From Epiperipatus broadwayi (lineage: Eukaryota; Onychophora; Udeonychophora; Euonychophora; Peripatidae): a stretch of DNA of 64,000 nucleotides. The notes beneath the pieces are model-generated. The model was not told where the DNA came from and did not search any database. It was given only the letters and a program-made list of their open reading frames with translations. This document shows, one piece after another, positions 1 through 11,639 of this stretch. The first letter of the stretch is position 1. The number at the start of each line of letters is the position of its first letter. Location of the stretch: assembly GCA_028023455.1 (NCBI GenBank), contig JAQFVV010012510.1, positions 1,428,001 to 1,492,000 on the forward strand. The letters are read 5' to 3'. The position numbers and the translations under genes were made by a program.

Positions 1-30
1 TTAAATGTAAGATATCTGAATTGATGTATG

Positions 31-348
<318 letters not shown>

Positions 349-692
349 ATTAAAAGCAATCAACATTTAGTGAACCCAAAATCAATAACAATCAACAATT
401 TCAAACTGTTGTCAAGATAACCTACTTTTAAATATTATGTTTGTGTAATTGTGCATTATACTTTGAGAAATGCCATAATATTAATTTGTATGATAAAAAT
501 TTTTTTAATAATTAAATTTCAATGCCTTCTTTATTCTTTCTTACCCTTTGTTATAGTGTAAATCTAATAAGATATCATACGACCACTGCTTGCATTATAC
601 TTTTCTTTATCTCTCATCAACATTTTTGCAACCTATTATAAACTTTATTAATCAAAAGATACCAGATAGTAGTCTTCATTAAATTACTATTC
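349..692. other. Intergenic AT-rich DNA, nothing recognised
   Basis: Unique-looking AT-rich sequence between the microsatellite and the FB1 fragment. I see no coding exon, RNA gene or repeat signature. Confidence 0.5.
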
Positions 693-760
693 AGTGTTGC
701 CTATCCCCAGACTAGTTTCTAGCTTTTGGCTTGCATCTGTTAGGAGCTTTTGGATCTAAA
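693..760 (+). repeat. FB1 foldback-family fragment
   Basis: The stretch containing CCCCAGACTAGTTTCTAGCTT followed by TTAGGAGC and TTTGGATCT matches the inner arm of the FB1 family (compare about 12694-12740 and 29360-29410). No terminal arms or flanking duplication are visible, so this is a decayed or partial copy. Confidence 0.6.
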
Positions 761-2549
761 TAGTAAACACATTGGTGACAGGGGAAAAAGTACTTTATAC
801 CAATCTTTGCTTTATATATGTATGATTTATTTGGTTTTTATCATTTTCAGAATCATGACCTATGGCTAAATTTTAGTCATTTATTGTAAACTGAAAAGAT
901 TATGGATTTTAAGGGGATGTTTGTATAATGAGCCAGTTGGTTTAACAGTCCAATAATGGGTCCTATTGATGATATACAATCTTGGAATAATAACTTCATA
1001 GAGATATGTTCAAAAAATATTTGGTGAAGTATATGATAGCAGGGGTCATTGAGTCTTAAAATATTCATAATAAATTATTGCATACTGATCTGTGACTTTA
1101 AGTAAAAAAAGAGTACACTGACTATCGCTAATCATATGGTAGATTCAAACTTTATGTGATCATTATCTCATTATTAACATTAATTTTTATCTGTTATATA
1201 CTTGTATATGCTTTATCATATTTCCTTTTCATAATATCAGTTTATTCATTAGTTACATATTAGTGTATGATCTGATCTGTTCTTCCTTATTACGTTCAGA
1301 TCATCATTCGGATAAATTATTATCTGTGAATTTCAATGTCTGTGGGAAAGATTATGGAATTAAATATATCCAATATGTGGGCATATTGAATTTATTATCT
1401 TCTGCTTTCAGATTAATGATAGCAAATCTTAATTAAGAATTGAATGAATTTATTATGATAATTAAAATATAAATTAAAATATAAAATATTATTTACAAAG
1501 AGTAATATACAAAATTCAATTCAAGTATTTTGTAAATCCAACTCCCATCATTTGGATGCATTTTTTCCCTCTAACAATAGTTTATAAATTATCTTAACAT
1601 GTTTAAGAAGTTTACATTTTTTGAGTAAGAACTGGTATGATGATAATATAATTCAACTTGATGGATTTTATTTTATTCAAACTACTATTGCAGTGAAATC
1701 AGTTCATAAATTAGAAATGTATAATAAACGAATAGTAACGAACTTCCTAAAAGTTCATTTCGTGAGAATTTGAACATGGTTTTATGGACAGGAAAATCCG
1801 GTTTATATTTATAAGAATATATGAAAGTCATTAATGAGATATATTATTGATTTTTAAAAGGTATATTAAAGATATATATTTAATAGTGAGTCATTAAAAA
1901 ATAAGAGCGATTGTAAAAATCTAATATATAAATGTATAAAATATTGCATATTCAATTTAAATATAACTGCATATGTATTAAAAAGAACTCATCACGTGAT
2001 CATATATGTTTGAATGTTATAGTTGTGATGAAGACTGCTGGTCAGTCAAAACTGTTAGAAAATATTGCCATGCAATAAATACAAAATAATACTGTGTAGA
2101 AAGTGAGTATAAACGTATATTAAATGGTATAATGTGACATTGATTGTTTTCATTGGGAAAGTGTGGCTGAGGATAAAACATAGTAAAAAACGATAATTAG
2201 AACATATATTTGAATCATTCTGGAAGGTGTATAGATAAAAACTTTTTTCATTTTCAATCTTTGACTTTTTTTCCCTTTTTCTCTTTTCTGGAACCAGAAA
2301 GTCACACTCATCAATGATTGGCTACTATTAATGGCAATAATCCCAGATTCATTTATACAAAAGTACTTCAGTGTTAGTAGGAACCTGATCATCCAGTTTA
2401 TTGTTCAGTAAATCCAGTAAATGAATATCGGACTGTTTATTAGCTAAAGTATAAAACATATATTAGAATCTTCATTAAGCTATGAGTTGATTTATCAGGT
2501 GGGTGAAAAGCACATTATTTATTTACATCATTTTTTTTAAATAATCACA
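761..2549. other. Intergenic AT-rich DNA, nothing recognised
   Basis: About 1.8 kb with only short chance open frames. I see no splice-bounded exon, tRNA-like sequence or clear internal repeat. Confidence 0.5.
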
Positions 2550-2810
2550 AATATATGTATTTCATGCTAAACCAGCAATCATCAGTTGGTCTAGATTACT
2601 ATGTGTGAGGATAGTAATCTACACCAACTGATGGTTGCTGGTTTAGCATGAAATACATATATTGGTGATAATTTATCTTTTCAACATGTGTGTGATCAGG
2701 TGGGTCAGCAATGTGAGATGGTGCTGAGAGTGGTGGGTCATGTGGAAGTCTGGGTTCAAATCCCACATATATTACATATATAAATGCAGGTTTAAACCTG
2801 TACAATGTAT
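2550..2810. repeat. FB2 foldback repeat
   Basis: Two inverted arms of about 50 bp face each other at 2550-2606 and 2612-2663, both containing the CATGCTAAACCAGCAATCAT type sequence or its complement. The right side continues to a GGTTTAAACCTGTAC motif near 2788-2803. The same words recur in the repeats at 7785-8530 and 11075-11320, so I group them as one family. The open frame over this region is a by-product of the repeat. Confidence 0.7.
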
Positions 2811-4847
2811 CAATTTTTTAAATAAATTCTTTGCTGTAATAAAACAGTTTAAAAAAATACAACTAGGAGTAAATGAATCCTGCATAAAGATGGATTGTGA
2901 ATGTATATAGTATATGTTAAAAAATGTAAGATATATGGAGAAATAATTTGAATAAACAGTCTCATTCAATTTTTTTTTTTCAAATCTATTAAGAGACTCA
3001 GAAAAGTTAATTATACAGATACATAAAATTTTTCATGCAGTACTACCATGAACAACATGACTTGTGAAAAGATTTTGTACAGTAATGAGCATAAAGTAGA
3101 CATGCTATTACATAAACAGGGAATAATATATAAATTACAATTAAAGAAAAGGATAAATTTCACTATGATAGAATTCATCACATTGCTACTCTCTGTAATA
3201 ATGTTAAAGATAAAACTTTGTTTTTGAATAATTTGATCAAAATATTAGTTTTATCAGAAGGGAGACCCTAGACAGAAGTAAATGATATACTTAACAAAGA
3301 AGTAATCAAACCAATAGTGTTAATAATAATGGAATGGGTGATTTTAGCTGGTCCTCTAGATTATACTAACAATACTATTAATCACAAAGAGGTATATTTA
3401 TAACCAAACTAATAAGGAAACTTCATGTACAATGATTCCTTATATTTTGACTATACTAACTCAAAATGTAAATGGTCTACTTCAGAAACCAGTAGAACAA
3501 ATGTTGCAAAAATAACCTTTGTCATATTAGGGTAAGCACGGAAGAATTGGAGAGGGGAGGGGAGTGTAAAGTTTCCCAATCTTTCTAAATTTTAAATAAT
3601 GTAACAATTAGATTTGGGATCCTTGGAAAGATTTATAAATAAGTCATCATCATGTAGACCTAAAAACTGAGCAAGATTTAAATTGATATAAATATTTTAT
3701 AGAAATTTAAAACAAGAACCCTTATTTTATGGGTTTTGTGGTAATAGTAAAGGAAATTATAATATGTAAGATAATTGATTAAATTAGATTTGAAATCTCA
3801 TTTGACGCATAAGTGATTAAATTAAAATAGTTCTATTTTGATCAAATGATGATTTAATTCAATAGAAAAATATATTCCAATTGTAAATGTTAGGGATAAA
3901 AGATGAAGAGGACATCCAGCAATGAGATAGATGAACTCTATTCACACAATGTTTAATTTTATTTGAGCATCCTGAAAAACAAACAGATAATAGGTAATTT
4001 TGAAGCAGTTCTATTCATGTGATTACTGTAAACTATCAACTATTTAATGGCATCTAAAATTAATTTTATTGATTTAAGGAATAAGTTGGTTTAAACAAAA
4101 AATAACCCAAGAAGTGGATAGATGGGTTTCTGTATGGGAAAAGATTTTTTTATTGGAAATAAACTATCTTCGATTTACTTTCTTAAGAGTAACATTTTTT
4201 TGTTTTTCTACAGCTTAATTATTAACAATTATCATAAAGAAATCTGTACCAGTTAATCAAAAGTAACTTCATTGTCCACAATTATGTAAAACAAAAGTAC
4301 AGTGTGATGCAATTTGATATTTCTAAATCTAATGATGAGATTACATTAATATCTAAGAAGATCAAATCTTATTGAATTTGGAACAAAAATTCTTTGGAAA
4401 TTTCAGAAGGTCATTTTTTAATGTCATAATTTGTCAGATGATTGAAAAGATTTTTGGTTGAGCATTAAAAAAGGAGATTTAAGTTTGAAATAAAAAAATC
4501 CACTTAATTGCCAGAAACTTGACAATATAGAGCTATTTAAAAATTAGTGCTTGTATTGTTCTAAGTAGAGCAATCAGATTGATATGTTATACTGCGAAAA
4601 TATCACCACATAGTGAAGTACTCCTTTAGATTACCCAAAGAATATATATTTATTTCAATACATATACGATATTCAAACAGTTATGTATTTATTAAATATA
4701 TGTAGGTAAGTCCTCATGTATAAATTAAAATGTGGTCATTTCTTTTGTAAAGTTGAGGAATAAATAATACCGTTACTAGATAAATTGCATAATTTATAGG
4801 TTGTAATCAACAGATACTAATAAAATCTTTAATTACATCAACATTAA
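2811..4847. other. Upstream AT-rich DNA, nothing recognised
   Basis: About 2 kb of AT-rich sequence with a short T-rich run near 2971. No exon, RNA gene or repeat family could be supported. Regulatory elements of the downstream AMDHD1 gene may lie here, but none is recognisable by eye. Confidence 0.45.
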
Positions 4848-4862
4848 AACTAATTTCGATTT

Positions 4863-4956
4863 GTCTATCGTTGGTGGCCTAGCGGTTACCATGACTGCCT
4901 TCCAAGCAGCTGGCCCGGGTTCGCTTCCCTGTTAATGCTTTGACATATAAAAAAAG
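4863..4956 (+). mobile_element. tRNA-Gly(TCC)-derived SINE, copy A
   Basis: A 94-bp insertion flanked by a perfect 15-bp target duplication (4848-4862 and 4957-4971). The body resembles a glycine tRNA: an A-box-like TGGCCTAGCGGTTACCATG, an anticodon arm CTGCCTTCCAAGCAG whose loop reads TCC, and a B box GGGTTCGCTTCCC. It is followed by a short TTTGACATAT plus A-rich tail. The acceptor stem does not pair cleanly and the tail follows directly, so it is a retroposed tRNA-like element and not a working tRNA gene. Confidence 0.88.
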
Positions 4957-5248
4957 AACTAATTTCGATTTTGCTATAATAACAATTCATACTATTTTAA
5001 TTTTCCTTTTTTAAATAAGTACTGTAAAGAAATGTTAATTACGTTTTTTAATGAAATAGTATATAATTATAAAACATTAATTTATTAAAATTTCAACACT
5101 AATTTATTAAAACGAAGTAAAATCAATGAAAAAACAAGAATTCAATGATAAATCTCTCTTTGCTATTTGGTTTATCTTTCAGGGTCAAAGGTTTTTATTC
5201 TGTATACATATATTTACTTAACAAAATTGAAGCGGTATCATAAACAAA

Positions 5249-5394
5249 ATGGCCGAAAGCTATCGATTACTCGTTCATTCGGCCAAACAGATAGTAATCG
5301 TATCAAATGGTCAAAAAGTATTGATAGGTGATGCTATGAAAAAAATCATCGTATTAAATCAGGAAACCGAAGGACTAAGCATCGTTATAGATAA
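5249..5394 (+). CDS. AMDHD1: Imidazolonepropionase (AMDHD1), coding exon 1
   Basis: This exon encodes the N-terminus of imidazolonepropionase, which hydrolyses 4-imidazolone-5-propanoate to N-formimino-L-glutamate in cytosolic histidine degradation. The ATG is followed by 48 full codons and two bases (AA) before a strong GTGAGT donor at 5395. The start MAESYRLLVHSAKQIVIV matches the family's N-terminal pattern (Arg-Leu-Leu, then Ala-Lys/Arg-Gln-hydrophobic). These residues form the first strands of the small beta-sandwich of the amidohydrolase fold and lie upstream of the metal-binding barrel. The frame continues in phase into the exon at 36880. The upstream sequence TTTATCTTTCAG near 5171-5182 could be an acceptor for a 5'UTR exon. 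The protein is recognised from family knowledge, not by a database search. Confidence 0.85.
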
Positions 5395-6462
5395 GTGAGT
5401 AAAACAGTTTGTAAATCAATGCTTATTTTCTTTTGCTTTATGGACAATTTATACGGTTTATTTAAGGCTAGATTAAAAGCCATATCAAGTAATCATTGAT
5501 GATAATGAAAGTTTTTTTTTTTTCATTAAAGGTGATATTGACTAAATCTATTAAGAGAGAATATATAGGTAAGATATCAAGGAAATTAATAACAAATATT
5601 CAGTTACATAGAAAAGATGGACCTTAATGTTGAATGTAAAAATAGTCTATACCATATATTTTTATTAATTTAGATAGCCATTTTGACCATCAACTCAAAC
5701 TTGATTTGAGCTTATACTCAAGTTTGAAAAACTAAACTATATATAATAAAAGATATGATTCAATAATTAAAATATCAATGGGCAAATCATATATTAAGTA
5801 AAGAAGTTAATGGTGCATACAGACTTGTGATGGAGTTCAAACCCCAAAGATAATAGTTACAGTTTTATATTTCTAATACTTGAACTTCTAATGAACTTCC
5901 AAGCAATAAGCCATTCATTAATTTTGTAATGGTCATATTGATCCCACTTTCTGCCTTCTAGCCTTCAAGTTTAATATGAGAAAACTATAATCTTAGTTAA
6001 TATTTTTTTATTGTGGGAAGAGGGAACATTTTTCAAAAGCATTATTTAAAATATGAATGTTATTCATAATTATTAGCAACTATGGATAGTAGTACAAAAC
6101 CAAAGATTGTTTAGAGGTTTGTTACTGGCTTTCCTTTTCCATAATAAGTCAATATCTCCTCTTTCAATTATACTTATCATTTCTTGATATCTTAACAATA
6201 ACCACACTTTGATCTTTTCTCTCTTTTTACATATGCCCAGTCCAATTCCATTTAAATTCTAAAATCCTTAGAATGCAGAAGTAATGTACATATAACCGTG
6301 AATGCATTTATTTTTTTTCTATCTTTTATTATTTTTCCCAGCATATTTTCTTCTTTGTCATTAGCTGTGACCATATTTTTAATTTTAATAACCATTTTTT
6401 AATGTTAAGTGACATTAGAAAACACATATTGATTGTTTTTCCTTTTTACAAAACAAAAAGGT
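5395..6462. other. Intronic AT-rich DNA, nothing recognised
   Basis: The first kilobase of intron 1. No repeat family or exon is evident. A short GAGTTCAAACCCC motif near 5834 resembles a tRNA B box, but no A box accompanies it. Confidence 0.45.
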
Positions 6463-6557
6463 GCATTAGTGGCCTAGTGGTTAGCATAGCCACCTTCCAA
6501 GCAGCTGGCCCAGGTTCGCTTTCCAGTCAATGCATTTGACATATGAAAAAAAAAAAT
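6463..6557 (+). mobile_element. tRNA-Gly(TCC)-derived SINE, copy B
   Basis: Matches copy A: TGGCCTAGTGGTTAGCATAG (A-box region), CCACCTTCCAAGCAG (anticodon arm), GGTTCGCTTTCC (B box), then TTTGACATATG and a run of A. I cannot define a convincing target duplication around it. It lies in intron 1 in the same orientation as the gene. Confidence 0.8.
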
Positions 6558-6756
6558 GTTTTTTAAAAAATATATATTAAGTTATACTTATAATTTTTTG
6601 GGATTGTACTTTTTTGCATGTTGATGATTCAGAAATGTCTACAATTTATATCATTTATTTTGCTGATCTTATTTTCTAGGAATTTTGAATACTCATGGAT
6701 TTGCATTGTTATTCATTATAGTAATTATGCCTCTTCCATTTATAATATATGCTATT

Positions 6757-7265
6757 AAAAAGGAAGTAAAACTCTCCATACAATGGTGGGACTCAGTGCA
6801 AGAGACAGCATTCAATGGATACAAGAAGGTTTGTGCATAAAATCCCTATCTAGTGCCTATTCTTTATATTCCCAGACTACTCTCTAGATTGTGGGTTTCA
6901 TCAGTAAGGAGCCTTAAATATGAAAGCACTGCACCTCAATCTTAATATCTAATGCAACCTTCCAACAGCCAATTTTTATTTTTTTAGTTAACTATAAAAC
7001 TATGAGTTTAAAATGAAAACATAATGTTTCATTTGTATAGTTATATAGATCTAAAACCAGTTCAGATCCAAGACTCCTCACTGATGAGAGCACAATCTAG
7101 AAACTAGCTTGGAGATATTGAATGATAGGCACTAGATAGGGATTTTATACACAAACCCTTCTTGCACCCAATGATTACTCTGACTTGCATTGATTGCATT
7201 ACTATATGGAAAGTTTTGCCTCTGTTTTAATAGCTTGTGTAAGCATAAGAAATAGTGATCATATG
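6757..7265 (-). mobile_element. FB1 foldback element, 509 bp
   Basis: Inverted arms: the left arm begins AAAACTCTCCATACAATGG and the right arm ends ATATGGAAAGTTTTGCC, with internal pairs around the CCCTATCTAGTGCCTA motif. The extra one-sided tail lies on the right (AAGCATAAGAAATAGTGATC), so the element is in minus orientation relative to the 12536 copy. It is flanked by a perfect 13-bp direct repeat AATATATGCTATT at 6744-6756 and 7266-7278. It has no coding capacity. Confidence 0.85.
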
Positions 7266-7278
7266 AATATATGCTATT

Positions 7279-7780
7279 GTTAAAAACCTCCTGATTATGG
7301 ATCTAGGTTGGTATTCAATGATAACATTTATCTAACTATCTATGGGAATTGACAAAAAAAGTAATATTAAATTAGATTATTAATGGACTGTGAAAATTAG
7401 AATAAAAGTTGAAAAGACAATTATATTAACAGTTGATATATACTATATTACAAAACCACAAATATTGGAAGCAAAATGAAATAAGATTCTTTATGAGTAA
7501 AAAATAAAAGAACAAAATTATAGTGATTAATAGTGTTTTACATGGAATAGAAAGTTAAGTTTTTCAATTTAATGACAAATATAAAATGAATTCTTATTGT
7601 AATAAAATCGATAACTTTTATATAGATGCACAAAATGTTTTTGGTTACACCAAGTAACATTTTAATTTTTCATGAAAGATCATAATGCTACAATTAAAGT
7701 GCTGTAAATAAATTTAATTATGGAGATAAAAAGGAAAGAAGACTTTATCATGAAATATTACAATAGAATTGAATTATTAT
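7279..7780. other. Intronic AT-rich DNA, nothing recognised
   Basis: About 500 bp between FB1 and FB2 repeats without a recognisable feature. Confidence 0.45.
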
Positions 7781-7784
7781 TTTT

Positions 7785-8421
7785 TATCAGTCATTCATTA
7801 GATTAGAGATTATTCAATAATGACTAATATTTCTGAAGTGTAATCTTTCACTACACCACTCTCATGGAAGATAGGAAATGATTTCTATCCACTTTTAACA
7901 TCTTGTGGAGGTATGTAATCATAAACATATGTCTTAAGACATGAAAAAGTATATGATCTTCAAAATGCACATCTATGCTAAACCAGCACTCATCAATTAG
8001 CTCAGACCACAATCTTTTACACGTCTCTATCATTGTGCAGTACATATGTACAGCAAATTTCTACAGTTTAACTGATAAGTGTTAAACATGCTGATCTCAC
8101 AACTTTGACACAAGTCATTTAGTAAAAGTATATTAATAATTTTTATCAGGCATTCATTAGGGAGAGATTATCCAGTAATATAAAATTTTTGTAAATTTTT
8201 CCCTACACCATTCTCACTCAAAGTAGGGACTAGTTTCTATCTACTTTTAACACTTTGTGGACAGATGTAATCATAAACATATGACCAAAGACATGGGAAA
8301 AAGATCTATGATCCCCAAGATGCTAATTTTGTACTAAATCAGCATTCATCAGTTGTCCCAGACCACAATTTTTTTACACATATCTTTATCATCATTCAAT
8401 ATATATATATATATATATATA

Positions 8422-8488
<67 letters not shown>

Positions 8489-8530
8489 ACTGGGTTAAAC
8501 CTGTATCAGATCCCACTTAATTTTCTTGCT
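7785..8530 (+). repeat. FB2 repeat, tandem dimer
   Basis: Two diverged units in the same orientation begin with nearly the same words (TTTTTATCAGTCATTCATTAG at about 7782 and TTTTTATCAGGCATTCATTAG at about 8140). They share TCTATCCACTTTTAACA, TGTAATCATAAACATATG and AATCAGCA/ACCAGCA-type motifs. Each unit is about 350 bp. The second unit contains the TA microsatellite at 8399-8485 and then GGGTTAAACCTGTATCAG. A reverse-oriented relative lies at 11075-11320. Confidence 0.75.
8399..8485. repeat. (TA)n microsatellite inside FB2
   Basis: About 43 TA units with a single interruption (AGTA) near 8421. The reverse FB2 copy at 11092-11128 has a TA tract at the matching internal place, so the tract appears to be part of the family. 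Confidence 0.95.
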
Positions 8531-9745
8531 GAGTTTAACTGTGTTTAAATCTTATTTTTAATAAATTTATAATCTTATAAATATTATGTGACCAAACTGG
8601 AACATTCGAGCAGAGCTGAGAATACTATTGATGGCAGGGCCATTAATAATACCCACAGTCAGACCGTGCTATGCCACGCATAACACAATCACATTTCCAG
8701 ACTGTGGCCCATCTTGACTGCTGGATTCAAACCCCTAATATCCAAACACTTTCATTGTTTTCGAGTAAACTCCTGGCACCAGCTAGTTTGAGAACTAACA
8801 TGTTTGGACAATAGGCCATAATCCAGCACTCAAAAAATCCCTTAACTAGCTCAGCTACTTGTAATCAATAACAAATTATTATTTTAATTAGTGGCAAAAG
8901 AATTGACCGACAAAATTAAGCTTCAGTTTAAAAGACAATTTATTTTAATTAACATTTATTAAACTAATTTTAAATACTTTTATAAAACTTCCTTAACTAA
9001 TATTACACTGGTATAATGATCATGCAGATTTTACACTACAATATCATATAACAAAGCATTAAATAATATTTGAAATTTAAAACACACATCAATAGTTCAT
9101 TTATATATGATATAAAGTTCATATACTTGACTCTTGGAGGATTCAAACGAATGCAATGGCTACTTTAGAAATGAGAATAAGAAAAATGTTATTACCTAGG
9201 ATTTTAGAATGTGGATACTTCTTGCTGTTTGCTGTTTCTAATGAAGTATTTTTAACCAGTTAGATTTGAAGTTTTCCTGTGGAGATTTATTATTCATTGG
9301 TACCATTCTTGGAGACAGTTAAATATTGATGGTGATTTTTTTTATTCTGGGCAGGTCACTGTTTTACTAGACTCAGGCTGAAGAAAGTCGTACATTTCCA
9401 ATATTTTAACACTGCATTATTGAGTGATTTAATCTCAACTCAACTGAACTGATCTGAACTGAACTGTTTTTTCAAACACAACTGATTGTCTGATAAAAAA
9501 TTGACTATTTATACATAAAACATGTCATTTTGATTTCCTCCAGCTATATATGTTGTTGAAGCTCTTTCCTTGTTTTTAATTGCATTCCTTGAGATAAGCT
9601 TTTAATCCTGTTGTTGGAGATCGTTTAATTAGCAGCCATGCAAATGTGTTTTTTTTTACATTTTGACTAGTAGCCATTGCTAAGTGTTTTTTTAACCTTT
9701 TATCTTTTATTTATTTCATGTTAACATGCATGTATTTATGCTATA
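8531..9745. other. Intronic DNA with a GC-richer block
   Basis: Mostly AT-rich and unremarkable. About 8600-8860 is clearly richer in GC than its surroundings and holds words such as GGATTCAAACCCC (8723-8735), reminiscent of repeat consensus sequence, but I cannot assign it to a family. No exon is recognised. Confidence 0.4.
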
Positions 9746-10678
9746 CACTTGGGTCTCATTTTATGCGATAGATAGGTTCCTCAGAAAGCACATGCAAATG
9801 AAATTGTGCAAAAATAGACATAACTTACCTTGAAAAAGAGGGGATACAGACTGTGATCTTTCAAAAATCACGTAAAAGCAAAGCACCAATGTAAAATTAC
9901 TTTAAAATTCACACACACAAAAAATAAGGAAATAAAATATGACTAATAAAAAATTTCAAATTTGAAAAAAATTGATACAAGACAAACTTTTTTTAACTAT
10001 AATATTTAATTTTATTCAAAACAATATATTTTTATGCATAATTTACAGTAATTTATATTTTTTATACACGTTTTAATTATTATCACTATTTGCCAATAAA
10101 CAGGTTTGTTTGCAAACTGATAAAAAATGAGATTCTTCACAAGATGAAATACAACTAGCACCAACGTCACTCTCATGTTGTGTTAATTAGTGGTTTTCTG
10201 GTGACAATGTAATTAGTAATTAATCTAACAACTAAAAATTAAATTCTTATTTTTGTCTTTAATTTTCAATTTTAATTGTGCCCACTGCTATTACTCACCT
10301 TTGAAAATAAAATTACTTTCTTTTTTAAAAAGCAAAAACAGAATGTGATTTAAAATGCAAAATTAACACGCACAATGTTTGAACAAATTTACATTATAAT
10401 CTTGTAAAATTTAATGTGTGTATACATAAAATGTGGAAATCATGATTTTAATTTCATTATTGCATAAAATCTTACTATTATAAAGCACTGAAAATATTGA
10501 AATTACTAAGTTAAAAGTTGAATTCCAATAATGTGCTATTACTTTCAATATAATGTAAGTGTGTGAAATTTATTATTTAAAGTAACAGCGCAATATCAGA
10601 GTTCGATTTCCGGTGAAACACGAACCGCGTAACTTCAAAATCGTGTTAAATAAGTCCGCGTAAAAAGAGACCCAGGTG
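9746..10678. mobile_element. Non-autonomous pogo/Tigger-like DNA transposon (about 930 bp)
   Basis: Terminal inverted repeats: the left end CACTTGGGTCTCATTTTATG mirrors the right end, which reads ACGCGTAAAAAGAGACCCAGGTG-like when scanned inward (CGCGTAAAAAGAGACCCAGG at about 10657-10676). TA dinucleotides flank both ends (9744-9745, 10679-10680), the target duplication of the Tc1/mariner/pogo superfamily. The termini carry ACGCGG-type words common at pogo-like ends. The inside is AT-rich with no transposase-length frame, so it would depend on a transposase in trans. Confidence 0.7.
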
Positions 10679-11074
10679 TATTTACACTCGCACATATATA
10701 TTTTATTAACAAGCTTACATTAATTCATCATTTATGCACATATACAATTTAAGATCAATTTACTTTTGTCTTTAATTTAAATAAAAAGAGATTTATATTT
10801 TTAAACTTTAAGCTATATTTCAACTGATAATAATACTACAAAATTCTTTACTTCTTTTATAAAACTTTTAACTTGATGCTTCTAAAGCAACCCCCCTCCC
10901 CCTTCTAATTAATTAATTGTAACTTTTATTTCAACTACTAAGAATAGCAAAACTCTTCGACTTTTAATTTAATGTTTTTCGGAAACAAACTGCAATAAAA
11001 CTCTTAAACTTTTACATACTATTTCTCTTTTAACGAAATATTTTAATAATTTTTAGACAAAATTATTATGTGTC
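10679..11074. other. Intronic AT-rich DNA, nothing recognised
   Basis: Sequence between the pogo-like element and the reverse FB2 copy. It includes a short CCCCCCTCCCCC run near 10890 and nothing else that I can name. Confidence 0.45.
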
Positions 11075-11088
11075 AACACAATGTTGGT

Positions 11089-11132
<44 letters not shown>

Positions 11133-11320
11133 CTGCTGTTTTATGAATGCTAATTCAGCATGAAAATGTGCATTTTGGGGATCATAGATCTATTTAATTT
11201 ATGTCTTTGGTCATATGTTTATGATTACATGCCTCCACAAGGTGTTAAAAATGGATAGAAACCATTTCCTACCTTGCATGAGAATGATGTAATGAAAAAG
11301 TACACTACAGAAATATTATT
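11075..11320 (-). repeat. FB2 repeat, reverse copy with (TA)n tract
   Basis: Reverse complement of the 7785-8530 units: GGTACAATATATA, then GCTAATTCAGCATG, GGGGATCATAGATCT, CATATGTTTATGATTACATG and AAAATGGATAGAAACCATTT. A TA tract fills 11092-11128. Confidence 0.75.
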
Positions 11321-11639
11321 TAATTAAAAGAAAATGGTCTTCTAATATTTTAAGCAAAGAAAATCACCACTGTTTCATGAGATGTAAAACATATGATAAT
11401 AAAAAACTAGAGAGATAAAAATTATTAAAAAATACAATGTTAGAAAATTGATATTTTTAATATTTAGAAATGCTCCAATAAATGTAAAATTAGACCTTAT
11501 AACCTATTTTAAAATATTAACAGATTTTGAAAATAATTCATAAATAATTAAGATCAATAAGATAATAACTAATACCCTATACAGCTACTCAGGAGCTACT
11601 TTTAAAAGCAACAATTCACACAAATTTCCAAATAAGGTA

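Noticed and set aside
4863-4956. A functional tRNA-Gly gene
   Set aside because: A clear target duplication and an A-rich tail directly follow the body, and the acceptor stem pairs poorly. It is a SINE.
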